DNA of 64,000 bases, from positions 65,306 through 129,305 of the forward strand of contig UQBC01000002.1 in the NCBI GenBank assembly GCA_900539195.1. The letters run 5' to 3'. The DNA is from an uncultured Oscillospiraceae bacterium. GTDB taxonomy: Bacteria; Bacillota; Clostridia; Oscillospirales; Ruminococcaceae. Shown piece by piece: positions 29,701 to 36,561 of this stretch. The position numbers and the translations under genes are program-made. Position 1 is the first letter of the stretch, and every line of letters starts with the position of its first letter. The notes beneath the pieces were generated by a model. The model saw only the letters and a program-made list of their open reading frames with translations. It searched no databases and was not told where the DNA came from.

Positions 29701-30461
29701 CTGAAGATAACGGCAATGTTGATACCGTGTTCAAAGATAATATAAAGGAGATACTGGGTTGGCACTATCGGTATGAACCGCTTACGGTTATACCTGCAAA
29801 ATTCACCGCAACGGAGCTTGCGGCAAACCGCAGGGAAAAGCTCGGCGGTGAAAATTACGGTCTGTATGTCGGAAAGCCGTCATTCCTCACCGAAAAGGAA
29901 ACAGAAAAACTCAGCGGAAAGCGCCGCGGCGACGCATATCATAAGCTTATGGAGCATATACCGTTTGATAAGGCAATGACAGCGGAGGAGATACAGGCAT
30001 ATATCGAAAGCGCAGCAGCGGATTTTCTGTCTGTAGCAGAGAAAAAAAGCATAGATCCTGCGGATATCGCAAAGTTCTTTGAAAGCGATACGGCAAAGCG
30101 TATAATAACAGCCGCCGAAAAGGGTAATGTTTACCATGAATATCCGATCTTCCACAAGCTTGACGCTAAGCAGTACGACCCTGCAATCTTCGGTGCAGAA
30201 AGCAGAGAAGCACTGAACGGGGCAGAGCCGTATGTGCAGGGTATTGCGGATATGTTCTTCATTGAGGACGGAGAAATAGTGCTGATTGACTACAAGAGCG
30301 ACAGGACTGACGATGAGCAGACGTATATAGATGATTACAAGCTTCAGCTTGATATATACAGACAGGCGCTTGAACAGGAATTTTCAATGCCGGTAAAGCA
30401 GATGCTGATATATTCGTTTACACTCGGACGCTTTATAGACACACAGAAAGGCGGAAAATAA
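26793..30461 (+). CDS. addA: ATP-dependent helicase/nuclease subunit A
   Basis: 1222 residues, normal AddA length. SF1A helicase motifs are clear: Q-motif YTDAQNRAIEQ, motif I SAGAGSGKTAVL (about 21-32), AVVTFTDKAA, motif II IIVDEFQDSN, VGDIKQSIYGFRGA (motif III), IMSVHASKGLQFPVVF (motif V) and RLLYVAATRAE (motif VI). The C-terminal nuclease domain ends with GIADMFFIEDGEIVLIDYKSD. AAGGAGGGG precedes the ATG. Partner of AddB in break repair and degradation of linear foreign DNA. Confidence 0.96.
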   Translation: MNYTDAQNRAIEQGRHPAIVSAGAGSGKTAVLTQRVVRMVCDRENPLDPSKIAVVTFTDKAAGELRARLDKLMRERAANAENADDVLFLRRQRNRLRKARISTISSFCFTLIRENIDLAKNLAAGFSIMDETRANALRNAVLDYVLEDFYLNADSADKDVILENYIQKNDSDLRSIILFVYAKSLNHTDPESWLSYSDDAEIQNNIKLNLIEKVCYYAKRFDEEISAMRKAIENYEGSNVDKHAAYADTLENVYGKAIKKLVENNCCVTEEITALLQTSFGTTPPDRSKEKLVGAHRKAAKSIFEDNIYKTCLKISSFDDDMSKSLPAVTVLKELVIKFGRKYAEEKRSRNSADFSDAERELYGILVDNPEVGQRIGLQLIIVDEFQDSNRLQYEIFRHLSDNLDGLYFVGDIKQSIYGFRGAQPEVFSEICASPEFDVLPLNENFRSDKSVIDGINTLFDRMMTEKTGGVDYEKNGRLVCGLDKDGTAVINPEDMTEVCVITPQTGSAAESEAVYVASRIRSMIDSGYKVGKEKRPCTEDDFAIIMRSPVNKVEIFAEAVRAQGLNVTFPQKEKLAECSEIRLMLSLLKVINDPYDDISLAKVLMSPLYCFTAEEMARLRTGTFGFDIPALEKACPDELERYSCGRDNPGCMKKKPLYSCLRLAAYGYDTSGYPALYSLTKDTAPSERCAGFLSDLDGFRDTAAASSPHELIRIIYDTISAPELLSVGDDPASKQANLELLISYARDYCDFRDGGTLGDFIYNIENMSGSLNAASSASNHGVKIMSVHASKGLQFPVVFVSDCSHQFSYRDYNGDIIISEEYGISTKSVDISTMSKIPSPAYHAASLEIKAGLFSEEMRLLYVAATRAENKLIFTGTKKIDDKDYDKLDVAVPGRKKAKCYDSKYILWLLEVLSCECDRVDDRKRGIIEFGDVRYQFYPLCENNDNGDSTAVSESNVSEPASAEETETAEDNGNVDTVFKDNIKEILGWHYRYEPLTVIPAKFTATELAANRREKLGGENYGLYVGKPSFLTEKETEKLSGKRRGDAYHKLMEHIPFDKAMTAEEIQAYIESAAADFLSVAEKKSIDPADIAKFFESDTAKRIITAAEKGNVYHEYPIFHKLDAKQYDPAIFGAESREALNGAEPYVQGIADMFFIEDGEIVLIDYKSDRTDDEQTYIDDYKLQLDIYRQALEQEFSMPVKQMLIYSFTLGRFIDTQKGGK

Positions 30462-30464
30462 ATA

Positions 30465-31313
30465 ATGCTGTTCAATAAAACTCCTGCGACCATAAAACAA
30501 CAGATAGATATACTGCGGCAGAGAGGCTGTATAATAGCAGATGAGGAGTTCGCCGAAAAGTGTCTTACGAATATCAACTACTATCGCCTTGCCTATTATT
30601 TTGCGCCGTTTCTTGAACGTAAGGGTAAGTACAAGGACGGTACGACCTTTGAACAGATAATGAAGGTGTATGACTTTGACCGCATACTGCGCCGTATGAT
30701 AATGACATATCTTGAAGAGATAGAAATATCAATGCGTGCGATAATCTCCAACTATCATGCTATGAAGTACGGAGCGCTGGGATATCTCAACGCATCGAGC
30801 TTTGATCCGCATCATAATCATCAGGCGTTTTTGTCGAAGATAGAGCGGCTTATCGAGGCGAACGAGAACGAGGAATTTGTAAAACACCACAAGAGAAAAT
30901 ACGGCGGAATAATGCCCGTGTGGGCGGCAATGGAGCTGTTCAGCTTCGGTACGCTGACATATTTCCTTATAGATATGAAGTCGGCGGATAAGAAGGATAT
31001 GGTTTCACAGCATTTTGATCTTAACTACAGAACGGTAGAGGACAGGATGCTGTGTCTGTCGGATCTCAGGAACGTGTGCGCTCATTATACGAGATTATAT
31101 GAGAATCCGTTCCCTAATGCGCCGAAAAGCTCGGATGGGCTTGGCTTTGAGCCTGACAATACGCTTAAATCCTATATGGCGGTGGCAAGGTCGCTCTATC
31201 CCGATAAATATAAGTGGGAAAATGAGTTTATACCTGCTGTTGCCAATCTTATTGACGAGTACGGGATGATAGATTATATGAGCGGATACGGGTTTAAAAA
31301 GAAAACAACGTAA
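30465..31313 (+). CDS. Abi_2-family (AbiD/AbiF-like) HEPN protein
   Basis: 282 residues with the pattern of the Abi_2 family: N-terminal TIKQQIDILRQRG, LTNINYYRLAYYFAPF, YDFDRILRRMIMTYLEEIEISMRA, PVWAAMELFSFGTL, and near residues 203-208 the LRNVCAH motif, an R-x4-H signature of HEPN RNases. Family members are abortive-infection or toxin RNases. It starts 3 nt after the addA stop and precedes a terminator, so it is probably the third gene of the addBA transcript. No antitoxin gene is adjacent. Guarding AddAB against phage inhibitors is a plausible but untested role. Confidence 0.82.
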   Translation: MLFNKTPATIKQQIDILRQRGCIIADEEFAEKCLTNINYYRLAYYFAPFLERKGKYKDGTTFEQIMKVYDFDRILRRMIMTYLEEIEISMRAIISNYHAMKYGALGYLNASSFDPHHNHQAFLSKIERLIEANENEEFVKHHKRKYGGIMPVWAAMELFSFGTLTYFLIDMKSADKKDMVSQHFDLNYRTVEDRMLCLSDLRNVCAHYTRLYENPFPNAPKSSDGLGFEPDNTLKSYMAVARSLYPDKYKWENEFIPAVANLIDEYGMIDYMSGYGFKKKTT

Positions 31314-31323
31314 TGATAAAAAG

Positions 31324-31349
31324 AAGCGGAGCCGACCGGCTCCGCTTTT
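31324..31349. terminator. Bidirectional terminator between the Abi gene and galU
   Basis: AAGCGGAGCC (31324-31333) pairs with GGCTCCGCTT around GACC, followed by TTTT; the left flank is A-rich. It lies between two convergent genes. Confidence 0.85.
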
Positions 31350-31363
31350 GCGTTATATTAACA

Positions 31364-32233
31364 TCATATATCCAGTGTCTTAAGATATGCTCTGAAATCC
31401 TCGCCTATCTCCGGGTGCTTCAGTGCAACCTCAACACAGGCCTTCATTATGCCGAGCTTGTTGCCCATATCATAACGTGTGCCGGTGAAGTCGACGCCTA
31501 CCATACCCTCACTCTTTGCAAGCTGTTTCATAGCGTCTGTCAGCTGATATTCGCCGCCTGCACCTGTGGGGAGCGTTTCAAGGATATCGAATATCTTTGC
31601 GGGGAGAACGCATCTGCCGAGTATCGCAAAGTTTGAAATAACCTCTTCGGGCTTTGGCTTTTCAATCATATCCGAGATGCTGTAAAGATTGTTTTCGAGA
31701 GGTTTTACATCGAGCGTGCAATATTTCAGCACAAGCTCAAACGGAACTTCCTTCATACTTACGACAGCCTTGCCGTACTTCTCGTACGCTCTACAGCACT
31801 GTGCCGTGCAGGGATCGTCACCGATTATAACATCATCGCCGTAGATAACTACAAAGGGATCGTTTCCGACAAACTGCCTTGCATACATAACAGCGCCGCC
31901 TGTGCCGTTCTGCGTCTGCTGACGTACATAGGTTATGTTCTTGCCCATTTCGGCAATATCGCATACAACCTTGTAGAATTCGTTCTTGCCGCCTGCGAGG
32001 AGCTGTGCCTCAAGGTCGGGCTTGCGGTCGAAGTGATCCTCGACATCCTGCTTGCCGCGGGAAAGAACTATCAGTATTTCCGTGATGCCTGAGTTTATAA
32101 CTTCCTCAACGATATACTGTATAGCGGGCTTATCCACTATATTGAGCATTTCCTTGGGGATAGCCTTACTTGCGGGGAGAACTCGTGTTCCGAAGCCTGC
32201 GGCGAGTATTACTGCCTTTTTAACTTTTTCCAT
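31364..32233 (-). CDS. galU: UTP-glucose-1-phosphate uridylyltransferase
   Basis: 289 residues from the ATG at 32233, matching GalU length. The nucleotidyltransferase signature VKKAVILAAGFGTRVLPASKAIPKEML, QYIVEE, and the substrate-site segments VIYGDDVI and VDFTGTRYDMGNKLGIM are present. It makes UDP-glucose for glycans and lipids. An in-frame GTG at 32287 would add 18 residues but has no ribosome binding site and the extra residues look unlike the family, so I prefer 32233. Confidence 0.93.
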   Translation of the reverse strand: MEKVKKAVILAAGFGTRVLPASKAIPKEMLNIVDKPAIQYIVEEVINSGITEILIVLSRGKQDVEDHFDRKPDLEAQLLAGGKNEFYKVVCDIAEMGKNITYVRQQTQNGTGGAVMYARQFVGNDPFVVIYGDDVIIGDDPCTAQCCRAYEKYGKAVVSMKEVPFELVLKYCTLDVKPLENNLYSISDMIEKPKPEEVISNFAILGRCVLPAKIFDILETLPTGAGGEYQLTDAMKQLAKSEGMVGVDFTGTRYDMGNKLGIMKACVEVALKHPEIGEDFRAYLKTLDI

Positions 32234-32297
32234 TATTGGTACCTGTCCTTGTTCTGATGTATTCCCTACCGTTTTCTTCATATCCACTATATAATCT

Positions 32298-32326
32298 GCA
32301 GGCGTAACAAAAATTATTACGCCTGC
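32298..32326. repeat. Inverted repeat upstream of galU
   Basis: GCAGGCGTAA (32298-32307) pairs with TTACGCCTGC (32317-32326) around 9 nt. A T-run follows on the plus strand, but no plus-strand gene ends there. It lies between the SCP2-like gene and galU and could be an operator or a terminator of an antisense transcript. Confidence 0.45.
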
Positions 32327-32367
32327 ATTTTTAAGCGCTAACGCTTATATTTTGTTTTGAATAAACA

Positions 32368-32961
32368 TTACTTGATGAGTGCTTCGTAAGCCTTGAGCAG
32401 CTTTGTTACGCTGCCGATAGCGTAGAAGTCACCGCTTATAGCCTTTGCAATGAAATCGTACTTGCCGTTTACAACTGCAACAACGTCGTCAATGGGCATA
32501 TCGATATGTACGTCGTTGTCGATGTAGCCCCAGGGCTCTACTGTTACCTTACCGTCATCGATAAGAATGTAGATGTAGTATTCCTTGTCGCCGTAAGCCT
32601 TGATTTCGATAGCGATCTTTTCATTTACCTTTGTAACGTCCTTCTTGACAAACTTAGCTCTTACCATATCTGCAAGAGCAAACTTGTCGGGCTGTTCGGG
32701 AGTAGCCTTCTTAACTTCCTTCTTGGCGGGAGCGGCCTTCTTAGCGGCGGTAGCGGGCTTCTTAGCAGCGGGAGCTGCCTTCTTAGCGGCGGGTGCCTTT
32801 TCGGCAACCTTTTCAACTGCCTTTTCTGCAACCTTTTCTACAGCCTTTACTGCCTTAGCGGCGTCAGCTTTAACCTCAGCGGCAGCCTTTACAGCTTCAG
32901 TCTTTACAGCTTCAGCTACGGGTGTCTTAGTTCCTGTCGTATTTGTCTTCTTAGTAGCCAT
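32368..32961 (-). CDS. SCP2-like protein with Ala/Lys-rich histone-H1-like N-terminal tail
   Basis: 197 residues from the ATG at 32961 (AAAGGA upstream). Residues about 1-95 are low complexity, made mostly of Ala, Lys, Val, Pro and Glu with repeats such as KAVEKVAEKA and AAKKAAPA, like histone H1 tails. Residues about 100-197 resemble a sterol-carrier-protein-2-like fold: a WGYIDNDVHIDMPIDDVVAVVNGKYDF segment followed by AISGDFYAIGSVTKL, with the V-x-G-x-x-D and final G pattern of SCP2 domains. SCP2 domains bind lipids; the tail could bind nucleic acid or membrane. Function is not known. The monocistronic promoter lies at 33031-33059. Confidence 0.7.
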   Translation of the reverse strand: MATKKTNTTGTKTPVAEAVKTEAVKAAAEVKADAAKAVKAVEKVAEKAVEKVAEKAPAAKKAAPAAKKPATAAKKAAPAKKEVKKATPEQPDKFALADMVRAKFVKKDVTKVNEKIAIEIKAYGDKEYYIYILIDDGKVTVEPWGYIDNDVHIDMPIDDVVAVVNGKYDFIAKAISGDFYAIGSVTKLLKAYEALIK

Positions 32962-33030
32962 TTCACTTAGATCCTTTCTGTATTTGCTGCCCGGTGGCAA
33001 CAATTGTGTGGGGATTTTCCTCTACTGCAT

Positions 33031-33059
33031 ATAATAACATATACATTTGGAAAAAACAA
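33031..33059 (-). promoter_or_regulatory. Promoter of the SCP2-like gene
   Basis: Minus strand TTGTTT (33054-33059), 17-nt spacer, TATTAT (33031-33036). The leader is about 60 nt and includes a TGCCACCGGGCAG element shared with the pnuC leader. Confidence 0.5.
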
Positions 33060-33237
33060 GGGCTTTATAAGCCTTTTCGGTTTTCTTCACAAAAAACAGT
33101 GTAAAAACATACAATATGATAGCGAAAATGTAACCGTACGTCATTGTTATTTACACGCATTTTACCGAGTTGTGACGTGCGGCGCAAGCTGAAACCTGAA
33201 ACCTAAACCCATAAAGACAATAAGAGGTGTATTGTAA

Positions 33238-34083
33238 ATGAAACTTCTTGTACTCGGCGGAGATATCCGTCTGCATTATACCGCCGAAAGGCTGAAACAG
33301 AAGTACGAGGTATATACCTACGGCGTGAGCGAGTTTGATATGCTCCCGGATGAACCGTGCGATGCGGCGGTGCTTGGTCTTCCGGCAAGCCGTGACGGAA
33401 TAAACATATCTGCTCCGCTGTGTCGGGATCCTGTTTCTTTCACTGTGCTGAAAAAGCTTGTGAAGTGCGGAGGTATAGTTATCGGCGGAATGATAAGTCC
33501 CGCAATCAGAAAATTCTGTGCAGAAAACGGATTTTTCTGCGAGGATCATTACTGCGATGAAGCCGTGATGCTCAGAAACGCCGTACCGTCTGCGGAGGGA
33601 GCGCTTGCAGTCGGTATAAACGCAACGCCTGAACAGATGCTAGGTCAGAAAGTGCTTATACTGGGATTTGGCAGGATAGCGTCACAGCTTGCTGTTTATC
33701 TTACGGCTATGGGGTGCGAGGTCATAGTTGCGGCAAGAAGCCGTGAGAAAAGGGCAAAGGCGAGAATGCTCGGTTGCCGGGCAGTCGGCTTTGATGTGCT
33801 TGGTGATATTTTGCCCGAAGTAACGCTGATATACAATACGGTACCGTGTGCGGTAATAGGCGAAGATGAGCTTGCGGTGTTTGACGATGAAGCGGTATAT
33901 GTAGAGCTTGCCTCGGTGTCCGGCATTGACAGCGAGGCACTTAAACGACACAGCGTAACGGTTATAAAAGCAGGCGGTCTGCCGGCAAAAACCGCGCCGA
34001 AAACCGCAGGCGAGATAATAGCCGATGCAGTAGAGGAGATACTTGATACTTATAAAGAAAGGGGCGGTGACCTTGAGCAGTGA
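33238..34083 (+). CDS. dpaA: Dipicolinate synthase subunit A
   Basis: 281 residues homologous to SpoVFA. An N-terminal segment KLLVLGGDIRLHYTAERL and a Rossmann NAD(P) motif VLILGFGRIASQLAVYLTAMG near residue 140 are typical; ELASVSGID and AGGLPAKTAPKTAG near the end are family-conserved. With DpaB it converts hydroxytetrahydrodipicolinate to dipicolinic acid in the mother cell during sporulation. Ribosome binding site AGAGGTG. Overlaps dpaB. Sigma-K control would be expected from the family, but I could not identify the promoter convincingly. Confidence 0.92.
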   Translation: MKLLVLGGDIRLHYTAERLKQKYEVYTYGVSEFDMLPDEPCDAAVLGLPASRDGINISAPLCRDPVSFTVLKKLVKCGGIVIGGMISPAIRKFCAENGFFCEDHYCDEAVMLRNAVPSAEGALAVGINATPEQMLGQKVLILGFGRIASQLAVYLTAMGCEVIVAARSREKRAKARMLGCRAVGFDVLGDILPEVTLIYNTVPCAVIGEDELAVFDDEAVYVELASVSGIDSEALKRHSVTVIKAGGLPAKTAPKTAGEIIADAVEEILDTYKERGGDLEQ

Positions 34084-34657
34084 ATTAAGCGGTGTCAGAG
34101 TAGGATTTTGTATGACGGGTTCTTTCTGTACGTTTTCAAAGGCGTTTGCGGCTATGGAAGCTCTGCATGACGCCGGCTGTGATATACTCCCGATAATGTC
34201 GTTCAATGCAGGAACAACCGACACACGTTTCGGTACGGCACAGGAGCATATAAAACGTGCGGAGAGTATCTGCGGTAAAAGAGTGTTGATGTCTGTTTCC
34301 GATGCTGAACCGATAGGACCTAAAAAGCTGACGGATATAATGGTGGTAGCGCCTTGTACCGGAAACACAATGGCAAAGCTTGCAAGAAGCATTACCGATA
34401 CTCCTGTTACAATGGCGGTCAAAAGCCATCTGCGTGGAGCCGGACCGGTGCTTATCGCCTGTGCCACCAATGACGCGCTTGCAGGCTCGTTTAAAAATAT
34501 CGGTTTTCTGATGAATTGCAAGAACTATTACTTCGTTCCGCTCGGACAGGACGATCCGCTCCGCAAGCCGTGTTCTCTGGTAGCGGATTTTACGCTTATT
34601 CCCGACGCTGTCTGTGCGGCGCTTGACAATATACAGCTCCAGCCGGTTATTATCTGA
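34073..34657 (+). CDS. dpaB: Dipicolinate synthase subunit B (flavoprotein)
   Basis: 194 residues homologous to SpoVFB, a flavoprotein of the UbiX/Dfp type: it begins SSELSGVRVGFCMTGSFCTF and contains PIGPKKLTDIMVVAPCTGNTMAKLA and FVPLGQDDP. The TTG at 34073 is preferred because AAAGGGG lies 8 nt upstream and the family start aligns there; a farther TTG at 34043 and a GTG at 34067 have poorer spacing. It overlaps dpaA by 11 nt. The Bacillus neighbours asd, dapG and dapA are not present downstream. Confidence 0.9.
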   Translation: MSSELSGVRVGFCMTGSFCTFSKAFAAMEALHDAGCDILPIMSFNAGTTDTRFGTAQEHIKRAESICGKRVLMSVSDAEPIGPKKLTDIMVVAPCTGNTMAKLARSITDTPVTMAVKSHLRGAGPVLIACATNDALAGSFKNIGFLMNCKNYYFVPLGQDDPLRKPCSLVADFTLIPDAVCAALDNIQLQPVII

Positions 34658-34660
34658 CGG

Positions 34661-34689
34661 TTGACACGTTCCTTCGGTTGTCGTATAAT
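34661..34689 (+). promoter_or_regulatory. Promoter of the alkylation-repair operon
   Basis: TTGACA (34661-34666), 17-nt spacer, TATAAT (34684-34689): a perfect sigma-A promoter 37 nt before the ATG at 34727. Confidence 0.8.
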
Positions 34690-34726
34690 CAATACAGAAG
34701 ATTTACGATAAAAGGAGCAGACGGCT

Positions 34727-35188
34727 ATGAGAAGAAAAGACCGTGAGATTACCGACAAAAAAGAGATACTTGATATCGCAGGTAGCGCAAAGGTGATACG
34801 CATTGCTTTTTTTGATGAAGAATATCCTTATGTTCTGCCGTTCAATTTCGGATATGAGGAAAAGAACGGCAGATTGTATTTTTATATCCATACCGCAGCC
34901 GAGGGCAGGAAAAATGCGCTTATCGAAAGAAATAACAAGGTGGCGTTTGAGCTTGATAACTGCCATGACTATGTGCAGGGCAGTATAACAAGTCTGTATG
35001 AGAGCGTTGTCGGAAACGGAGTAATGACGGAAATAACCGACATCAAAGAAAAGCTTTCTGCACTTTCGCTGATACTTGAGCAGTACGGTGAGAAGATCTA
35101 CAAGGCTGACAGTTCCTGCGCCGCAAGGACAAGGGTTTACCGACTTACGGTAAATGAGATCAGCGGAAAGGCAAACCGCGGAAAATGA
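34727..35188 (+). CDS. Pyridoxamine 5'-phosphate oxidase-like flavin-binding protein
   Basis: 153 residues with the split-barrel FMN-binding pattern of NimA/PPOx-like proteins: RRKDREITDKKEILDI, YVLPFNFGYE, RLYFYIHTAAEGRKNALIERN and VAFEL. Such proteins bind FMN, F420 or haem and some reduce nitroimidazoles. AAAGGAG precedes the ATG. It is the first gene of a three-gene operon whose other members repair alkylated DNA; stop and start overlap in ATGA with the next gene. The substrate is unknown. Confidence 0.85.
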   Translation: MRRKDREITDKKEILDIAGSAKVIRIAFFDEEYPYVLPFNFGYEEKNGRLYFYIHTAAEGRKNALIERNNKVAFELDNCHDYVQGSITSLYESVVGNGVMTEITDIKEKLSALSLILEQYGEKIYKADSSCAARTRVYRLTVNEISGKANRGK

Positions 35189-35646
35189 GCAACATAACCT
35201 TTGATATGCCTATAAATCGCACTGTAACGGTGATAACGGACGGCAGGAATATAACGAACATAGTTTTCGATATGAATATACCCGACTGCCCCGACCCGAT
35301 ATGTGAAAAGGCGAGAGAGCAGTTTACAGCATACTTTGACGGACGGCTGAAAGAATTTTCATTGCCGTTTGATATAAGCAATATCGGTACGCCGTTTTTC
35401 AGGAGCATACTCACCGCTGTGCAGAAGATACCATACGGCGACAGGGTGAGCTATACGCAGGCGGCTGAAATGGCAGGGAGCAAGGCTGTCCGTGCGTGCG
35501 GCTCGGCGCTTAAAAGAAATCCGCTCCCGATTCTTATCCCGTGTCACAGGATAGTTCCCGCAAGCGGCGGCATTGGTTTTTATATGGGCGAAGAGGGGAT
35601 AGATATTAAGAAATTTCTGCTTGAAACAGAGGAGAAGTATAAATGA
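35185..35646 (+). CDS. ogt: Methylated-DNA-protein-cysteine methyltransferase
   Basis: 153 residues. The alkyl-acceptor motif ILIPCHRIVPASG is near residue 119, preceded by IPYGDRVSYTQAAEMAGSKAVRACGSALKRNPLP, the DNA-binding helix-turn-helix wing of Ogt/MGMT. It removes O6-alkyl groups from guanine by irreversible transfer to Cys. The N-terminal domain is short, as in many Ogt. It is joined to both neighbours by ATGA overlaps, implying translational coupling. Confidence 0.93.
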   Translation: MSNITFDMPINRTVTVITDGRNITNIVFDMNIPDCPDPICEKAREQFTAYFDGRLKEFSLPFDISNIGTPFFRSILTAVQKIPYGDRVSYTQAAEMAGSKAVRACGSALKRNPLPILIPCHRIVPASGGIGFYMGEEGIDIKKFLLETEEKYK

Positions 35647-36335
35647 TCGATCGTAAAGAACTGCTTTCGGAGCTTGAAAAGCTGTCAGAGGAAAAGTTCC
35701 GCATATTCAATGAGAAAATAGTCCACACAAGCAGATTCAGGGTTATCGGCGTGCGTATGCCCGACTTGAAAGCAATCGCAAAAAAGCACAGGGCAGATTA
35801 CAAAGAGATGTTTGAAATGCCGTATGACAGTTTTGAAGAGATAATGATCAAGGGTGCGGCACTTGGCTTTGCAGACGCTCCGCTGTCTGAAAAAGAGCCA
35901 TATATTATACGCTATGCCGGGATGATCGACAACTGGGCGGAATGTGACTGCTTCTGCTCGTGCATAAAGGTTAAAAAGAGCGAAGAGGTTGCCTTGCGCC
36001 TGCTTTCGGAAAGCCTGATGAAGCAAAAAGAGGAGTTCGTTTCCCGTGTGGGTATAGTTCTTATGTTCTCAAGATTTTCCGATGAACCGACCGTAAAGAA
36101 GGCGCTTGATATCTATGATACACTGCCTTGCGGCGAGTATTACCGTGATATGGCGGTGGCGTGGGGAATATCGGTATATTGCGTAAAATACCCGGAGCTT
36201 ATCACGACCTATCTTGAACACAGCCCGTTAAGCATAACAGTGAAGCTGATGGCGGCACAGAAGATACGCGACAGCAGAAGAGTGAGCAATGAAAACAAAC
36301 TCAGAATAACACAGACGGTAAATACTCAGCGATAA
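35643..36335 (+). CDS. AlkD-like DNA alkylation repair protein
   Basis: 230 residues of the HEAT-like-repeat AlkC/AlkD family: MIDRKELLSELEKLSEEKFRIFNEKI, TSRFRVIGVRMPDLKAIAK, MIKGAALGFA, and DNWAECDCFCS matching the catalytic-site WDxxD region (here NWAECD). AlkD glycosylases excise positively charged alkylated purines without base flipping. Last gene of the operon, followed by a terminator. Whether the active-site Asp and Trp are all present needs alignment. Confidence 0.88.
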   Translation: MIDRKELLSELEKLSEEKFRIFNEKIVHTSRFRVIGVRMPDLKAIAKKHRADYKEMFEMPYDSFEEIMIKGAALGFADAPLSEKEPYIIRYAGMIDNWAECDCFCSCIKVKKSEEVALRLLSESLMKQKEEFVSRVGIVLMFSRFSDEPTVKKALDIYDTLPCGEYYRDMAVAWGISVYCVKYPELITTYLEHSPLSITVKLMAAQKIRDSRRVSNENKLRITQTVNTQR

Positions 36336-36339
36336 CTTT

Positions 36340-36371
36340 ACCCCGGTGCAGGCTGCGTCGGGGCTTTTTTT
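36340..36371 (+). terminator. Terminator of the alkylation-repair operon
   Basis: CCCCG (36341-36345) pairs with CGGGG (36359-36363), with further pairing inside the loop, followed by eight T. Confidence 0.8.
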
Positions 36372-36415
36372 CGGCACAAACCGTAATATACAGATGTAAT
36401 CACTCTGATTTTTTA

Positions 36416-36444
36416 TTGTAAAATAGTCCGTTGTGTGCTATTAT
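36416..36444 (+). promoter_or_regulatory. Promoter of the small ORF and sensor kinase
   Basis: TTGTAA (36416-36421), 17-nt spacer, TATTAT (36439-36444); the start would be about 25 nt before the small ORF. Confidence 0.5.
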
Positions 36445-36474
36445 AGATATGGGTTATATTGTAGGAGGTCGGCT

Positions 36475-36561
36475 ATGATAAATACTACTTACAAAGCATC
36501 GGAGATTACAGTCATAATATTTTATCTGCGGATAAAGCCCGGAAAGGGCGGTGAGTTATGA
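36475..36561 (+). CDS. 28-residue ORF coupled to the sensor kinase
   Basis: The ATG at 36475 has an ideal AGGAGG 7 nt upstream, the best ribosome binding site in this transcript. The ORF encodes MINTTYKASEITVIIF followed by YLRIKPGKGGEL and ends in a TGA that overlaps the ATG of the kinase gene (ATGA). The peptide is hydrophobic in the middle and basic near the end. It could be a leader peptide that couples kinase translation, or a signalling peptide precursor; it lacks the Cys expected in an AgrD-type thiolactone. Confidence 0.55.
   Translation: MINTTYKASEITVIIFYLRIKPGKGGEL

Noticed and set aside
32234..32287. Longer galU start at GTG 32287
   Set aside because: No ribosome binding site, and the added 18 residues do not fit the family.
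32506..33034. Long plus-strand ORFs opposite the SCP2-like gene
   Set aside because: They arise from the low-complexity Ala/Lys coding repeats of the minus-strand gene and have no independent start signals.
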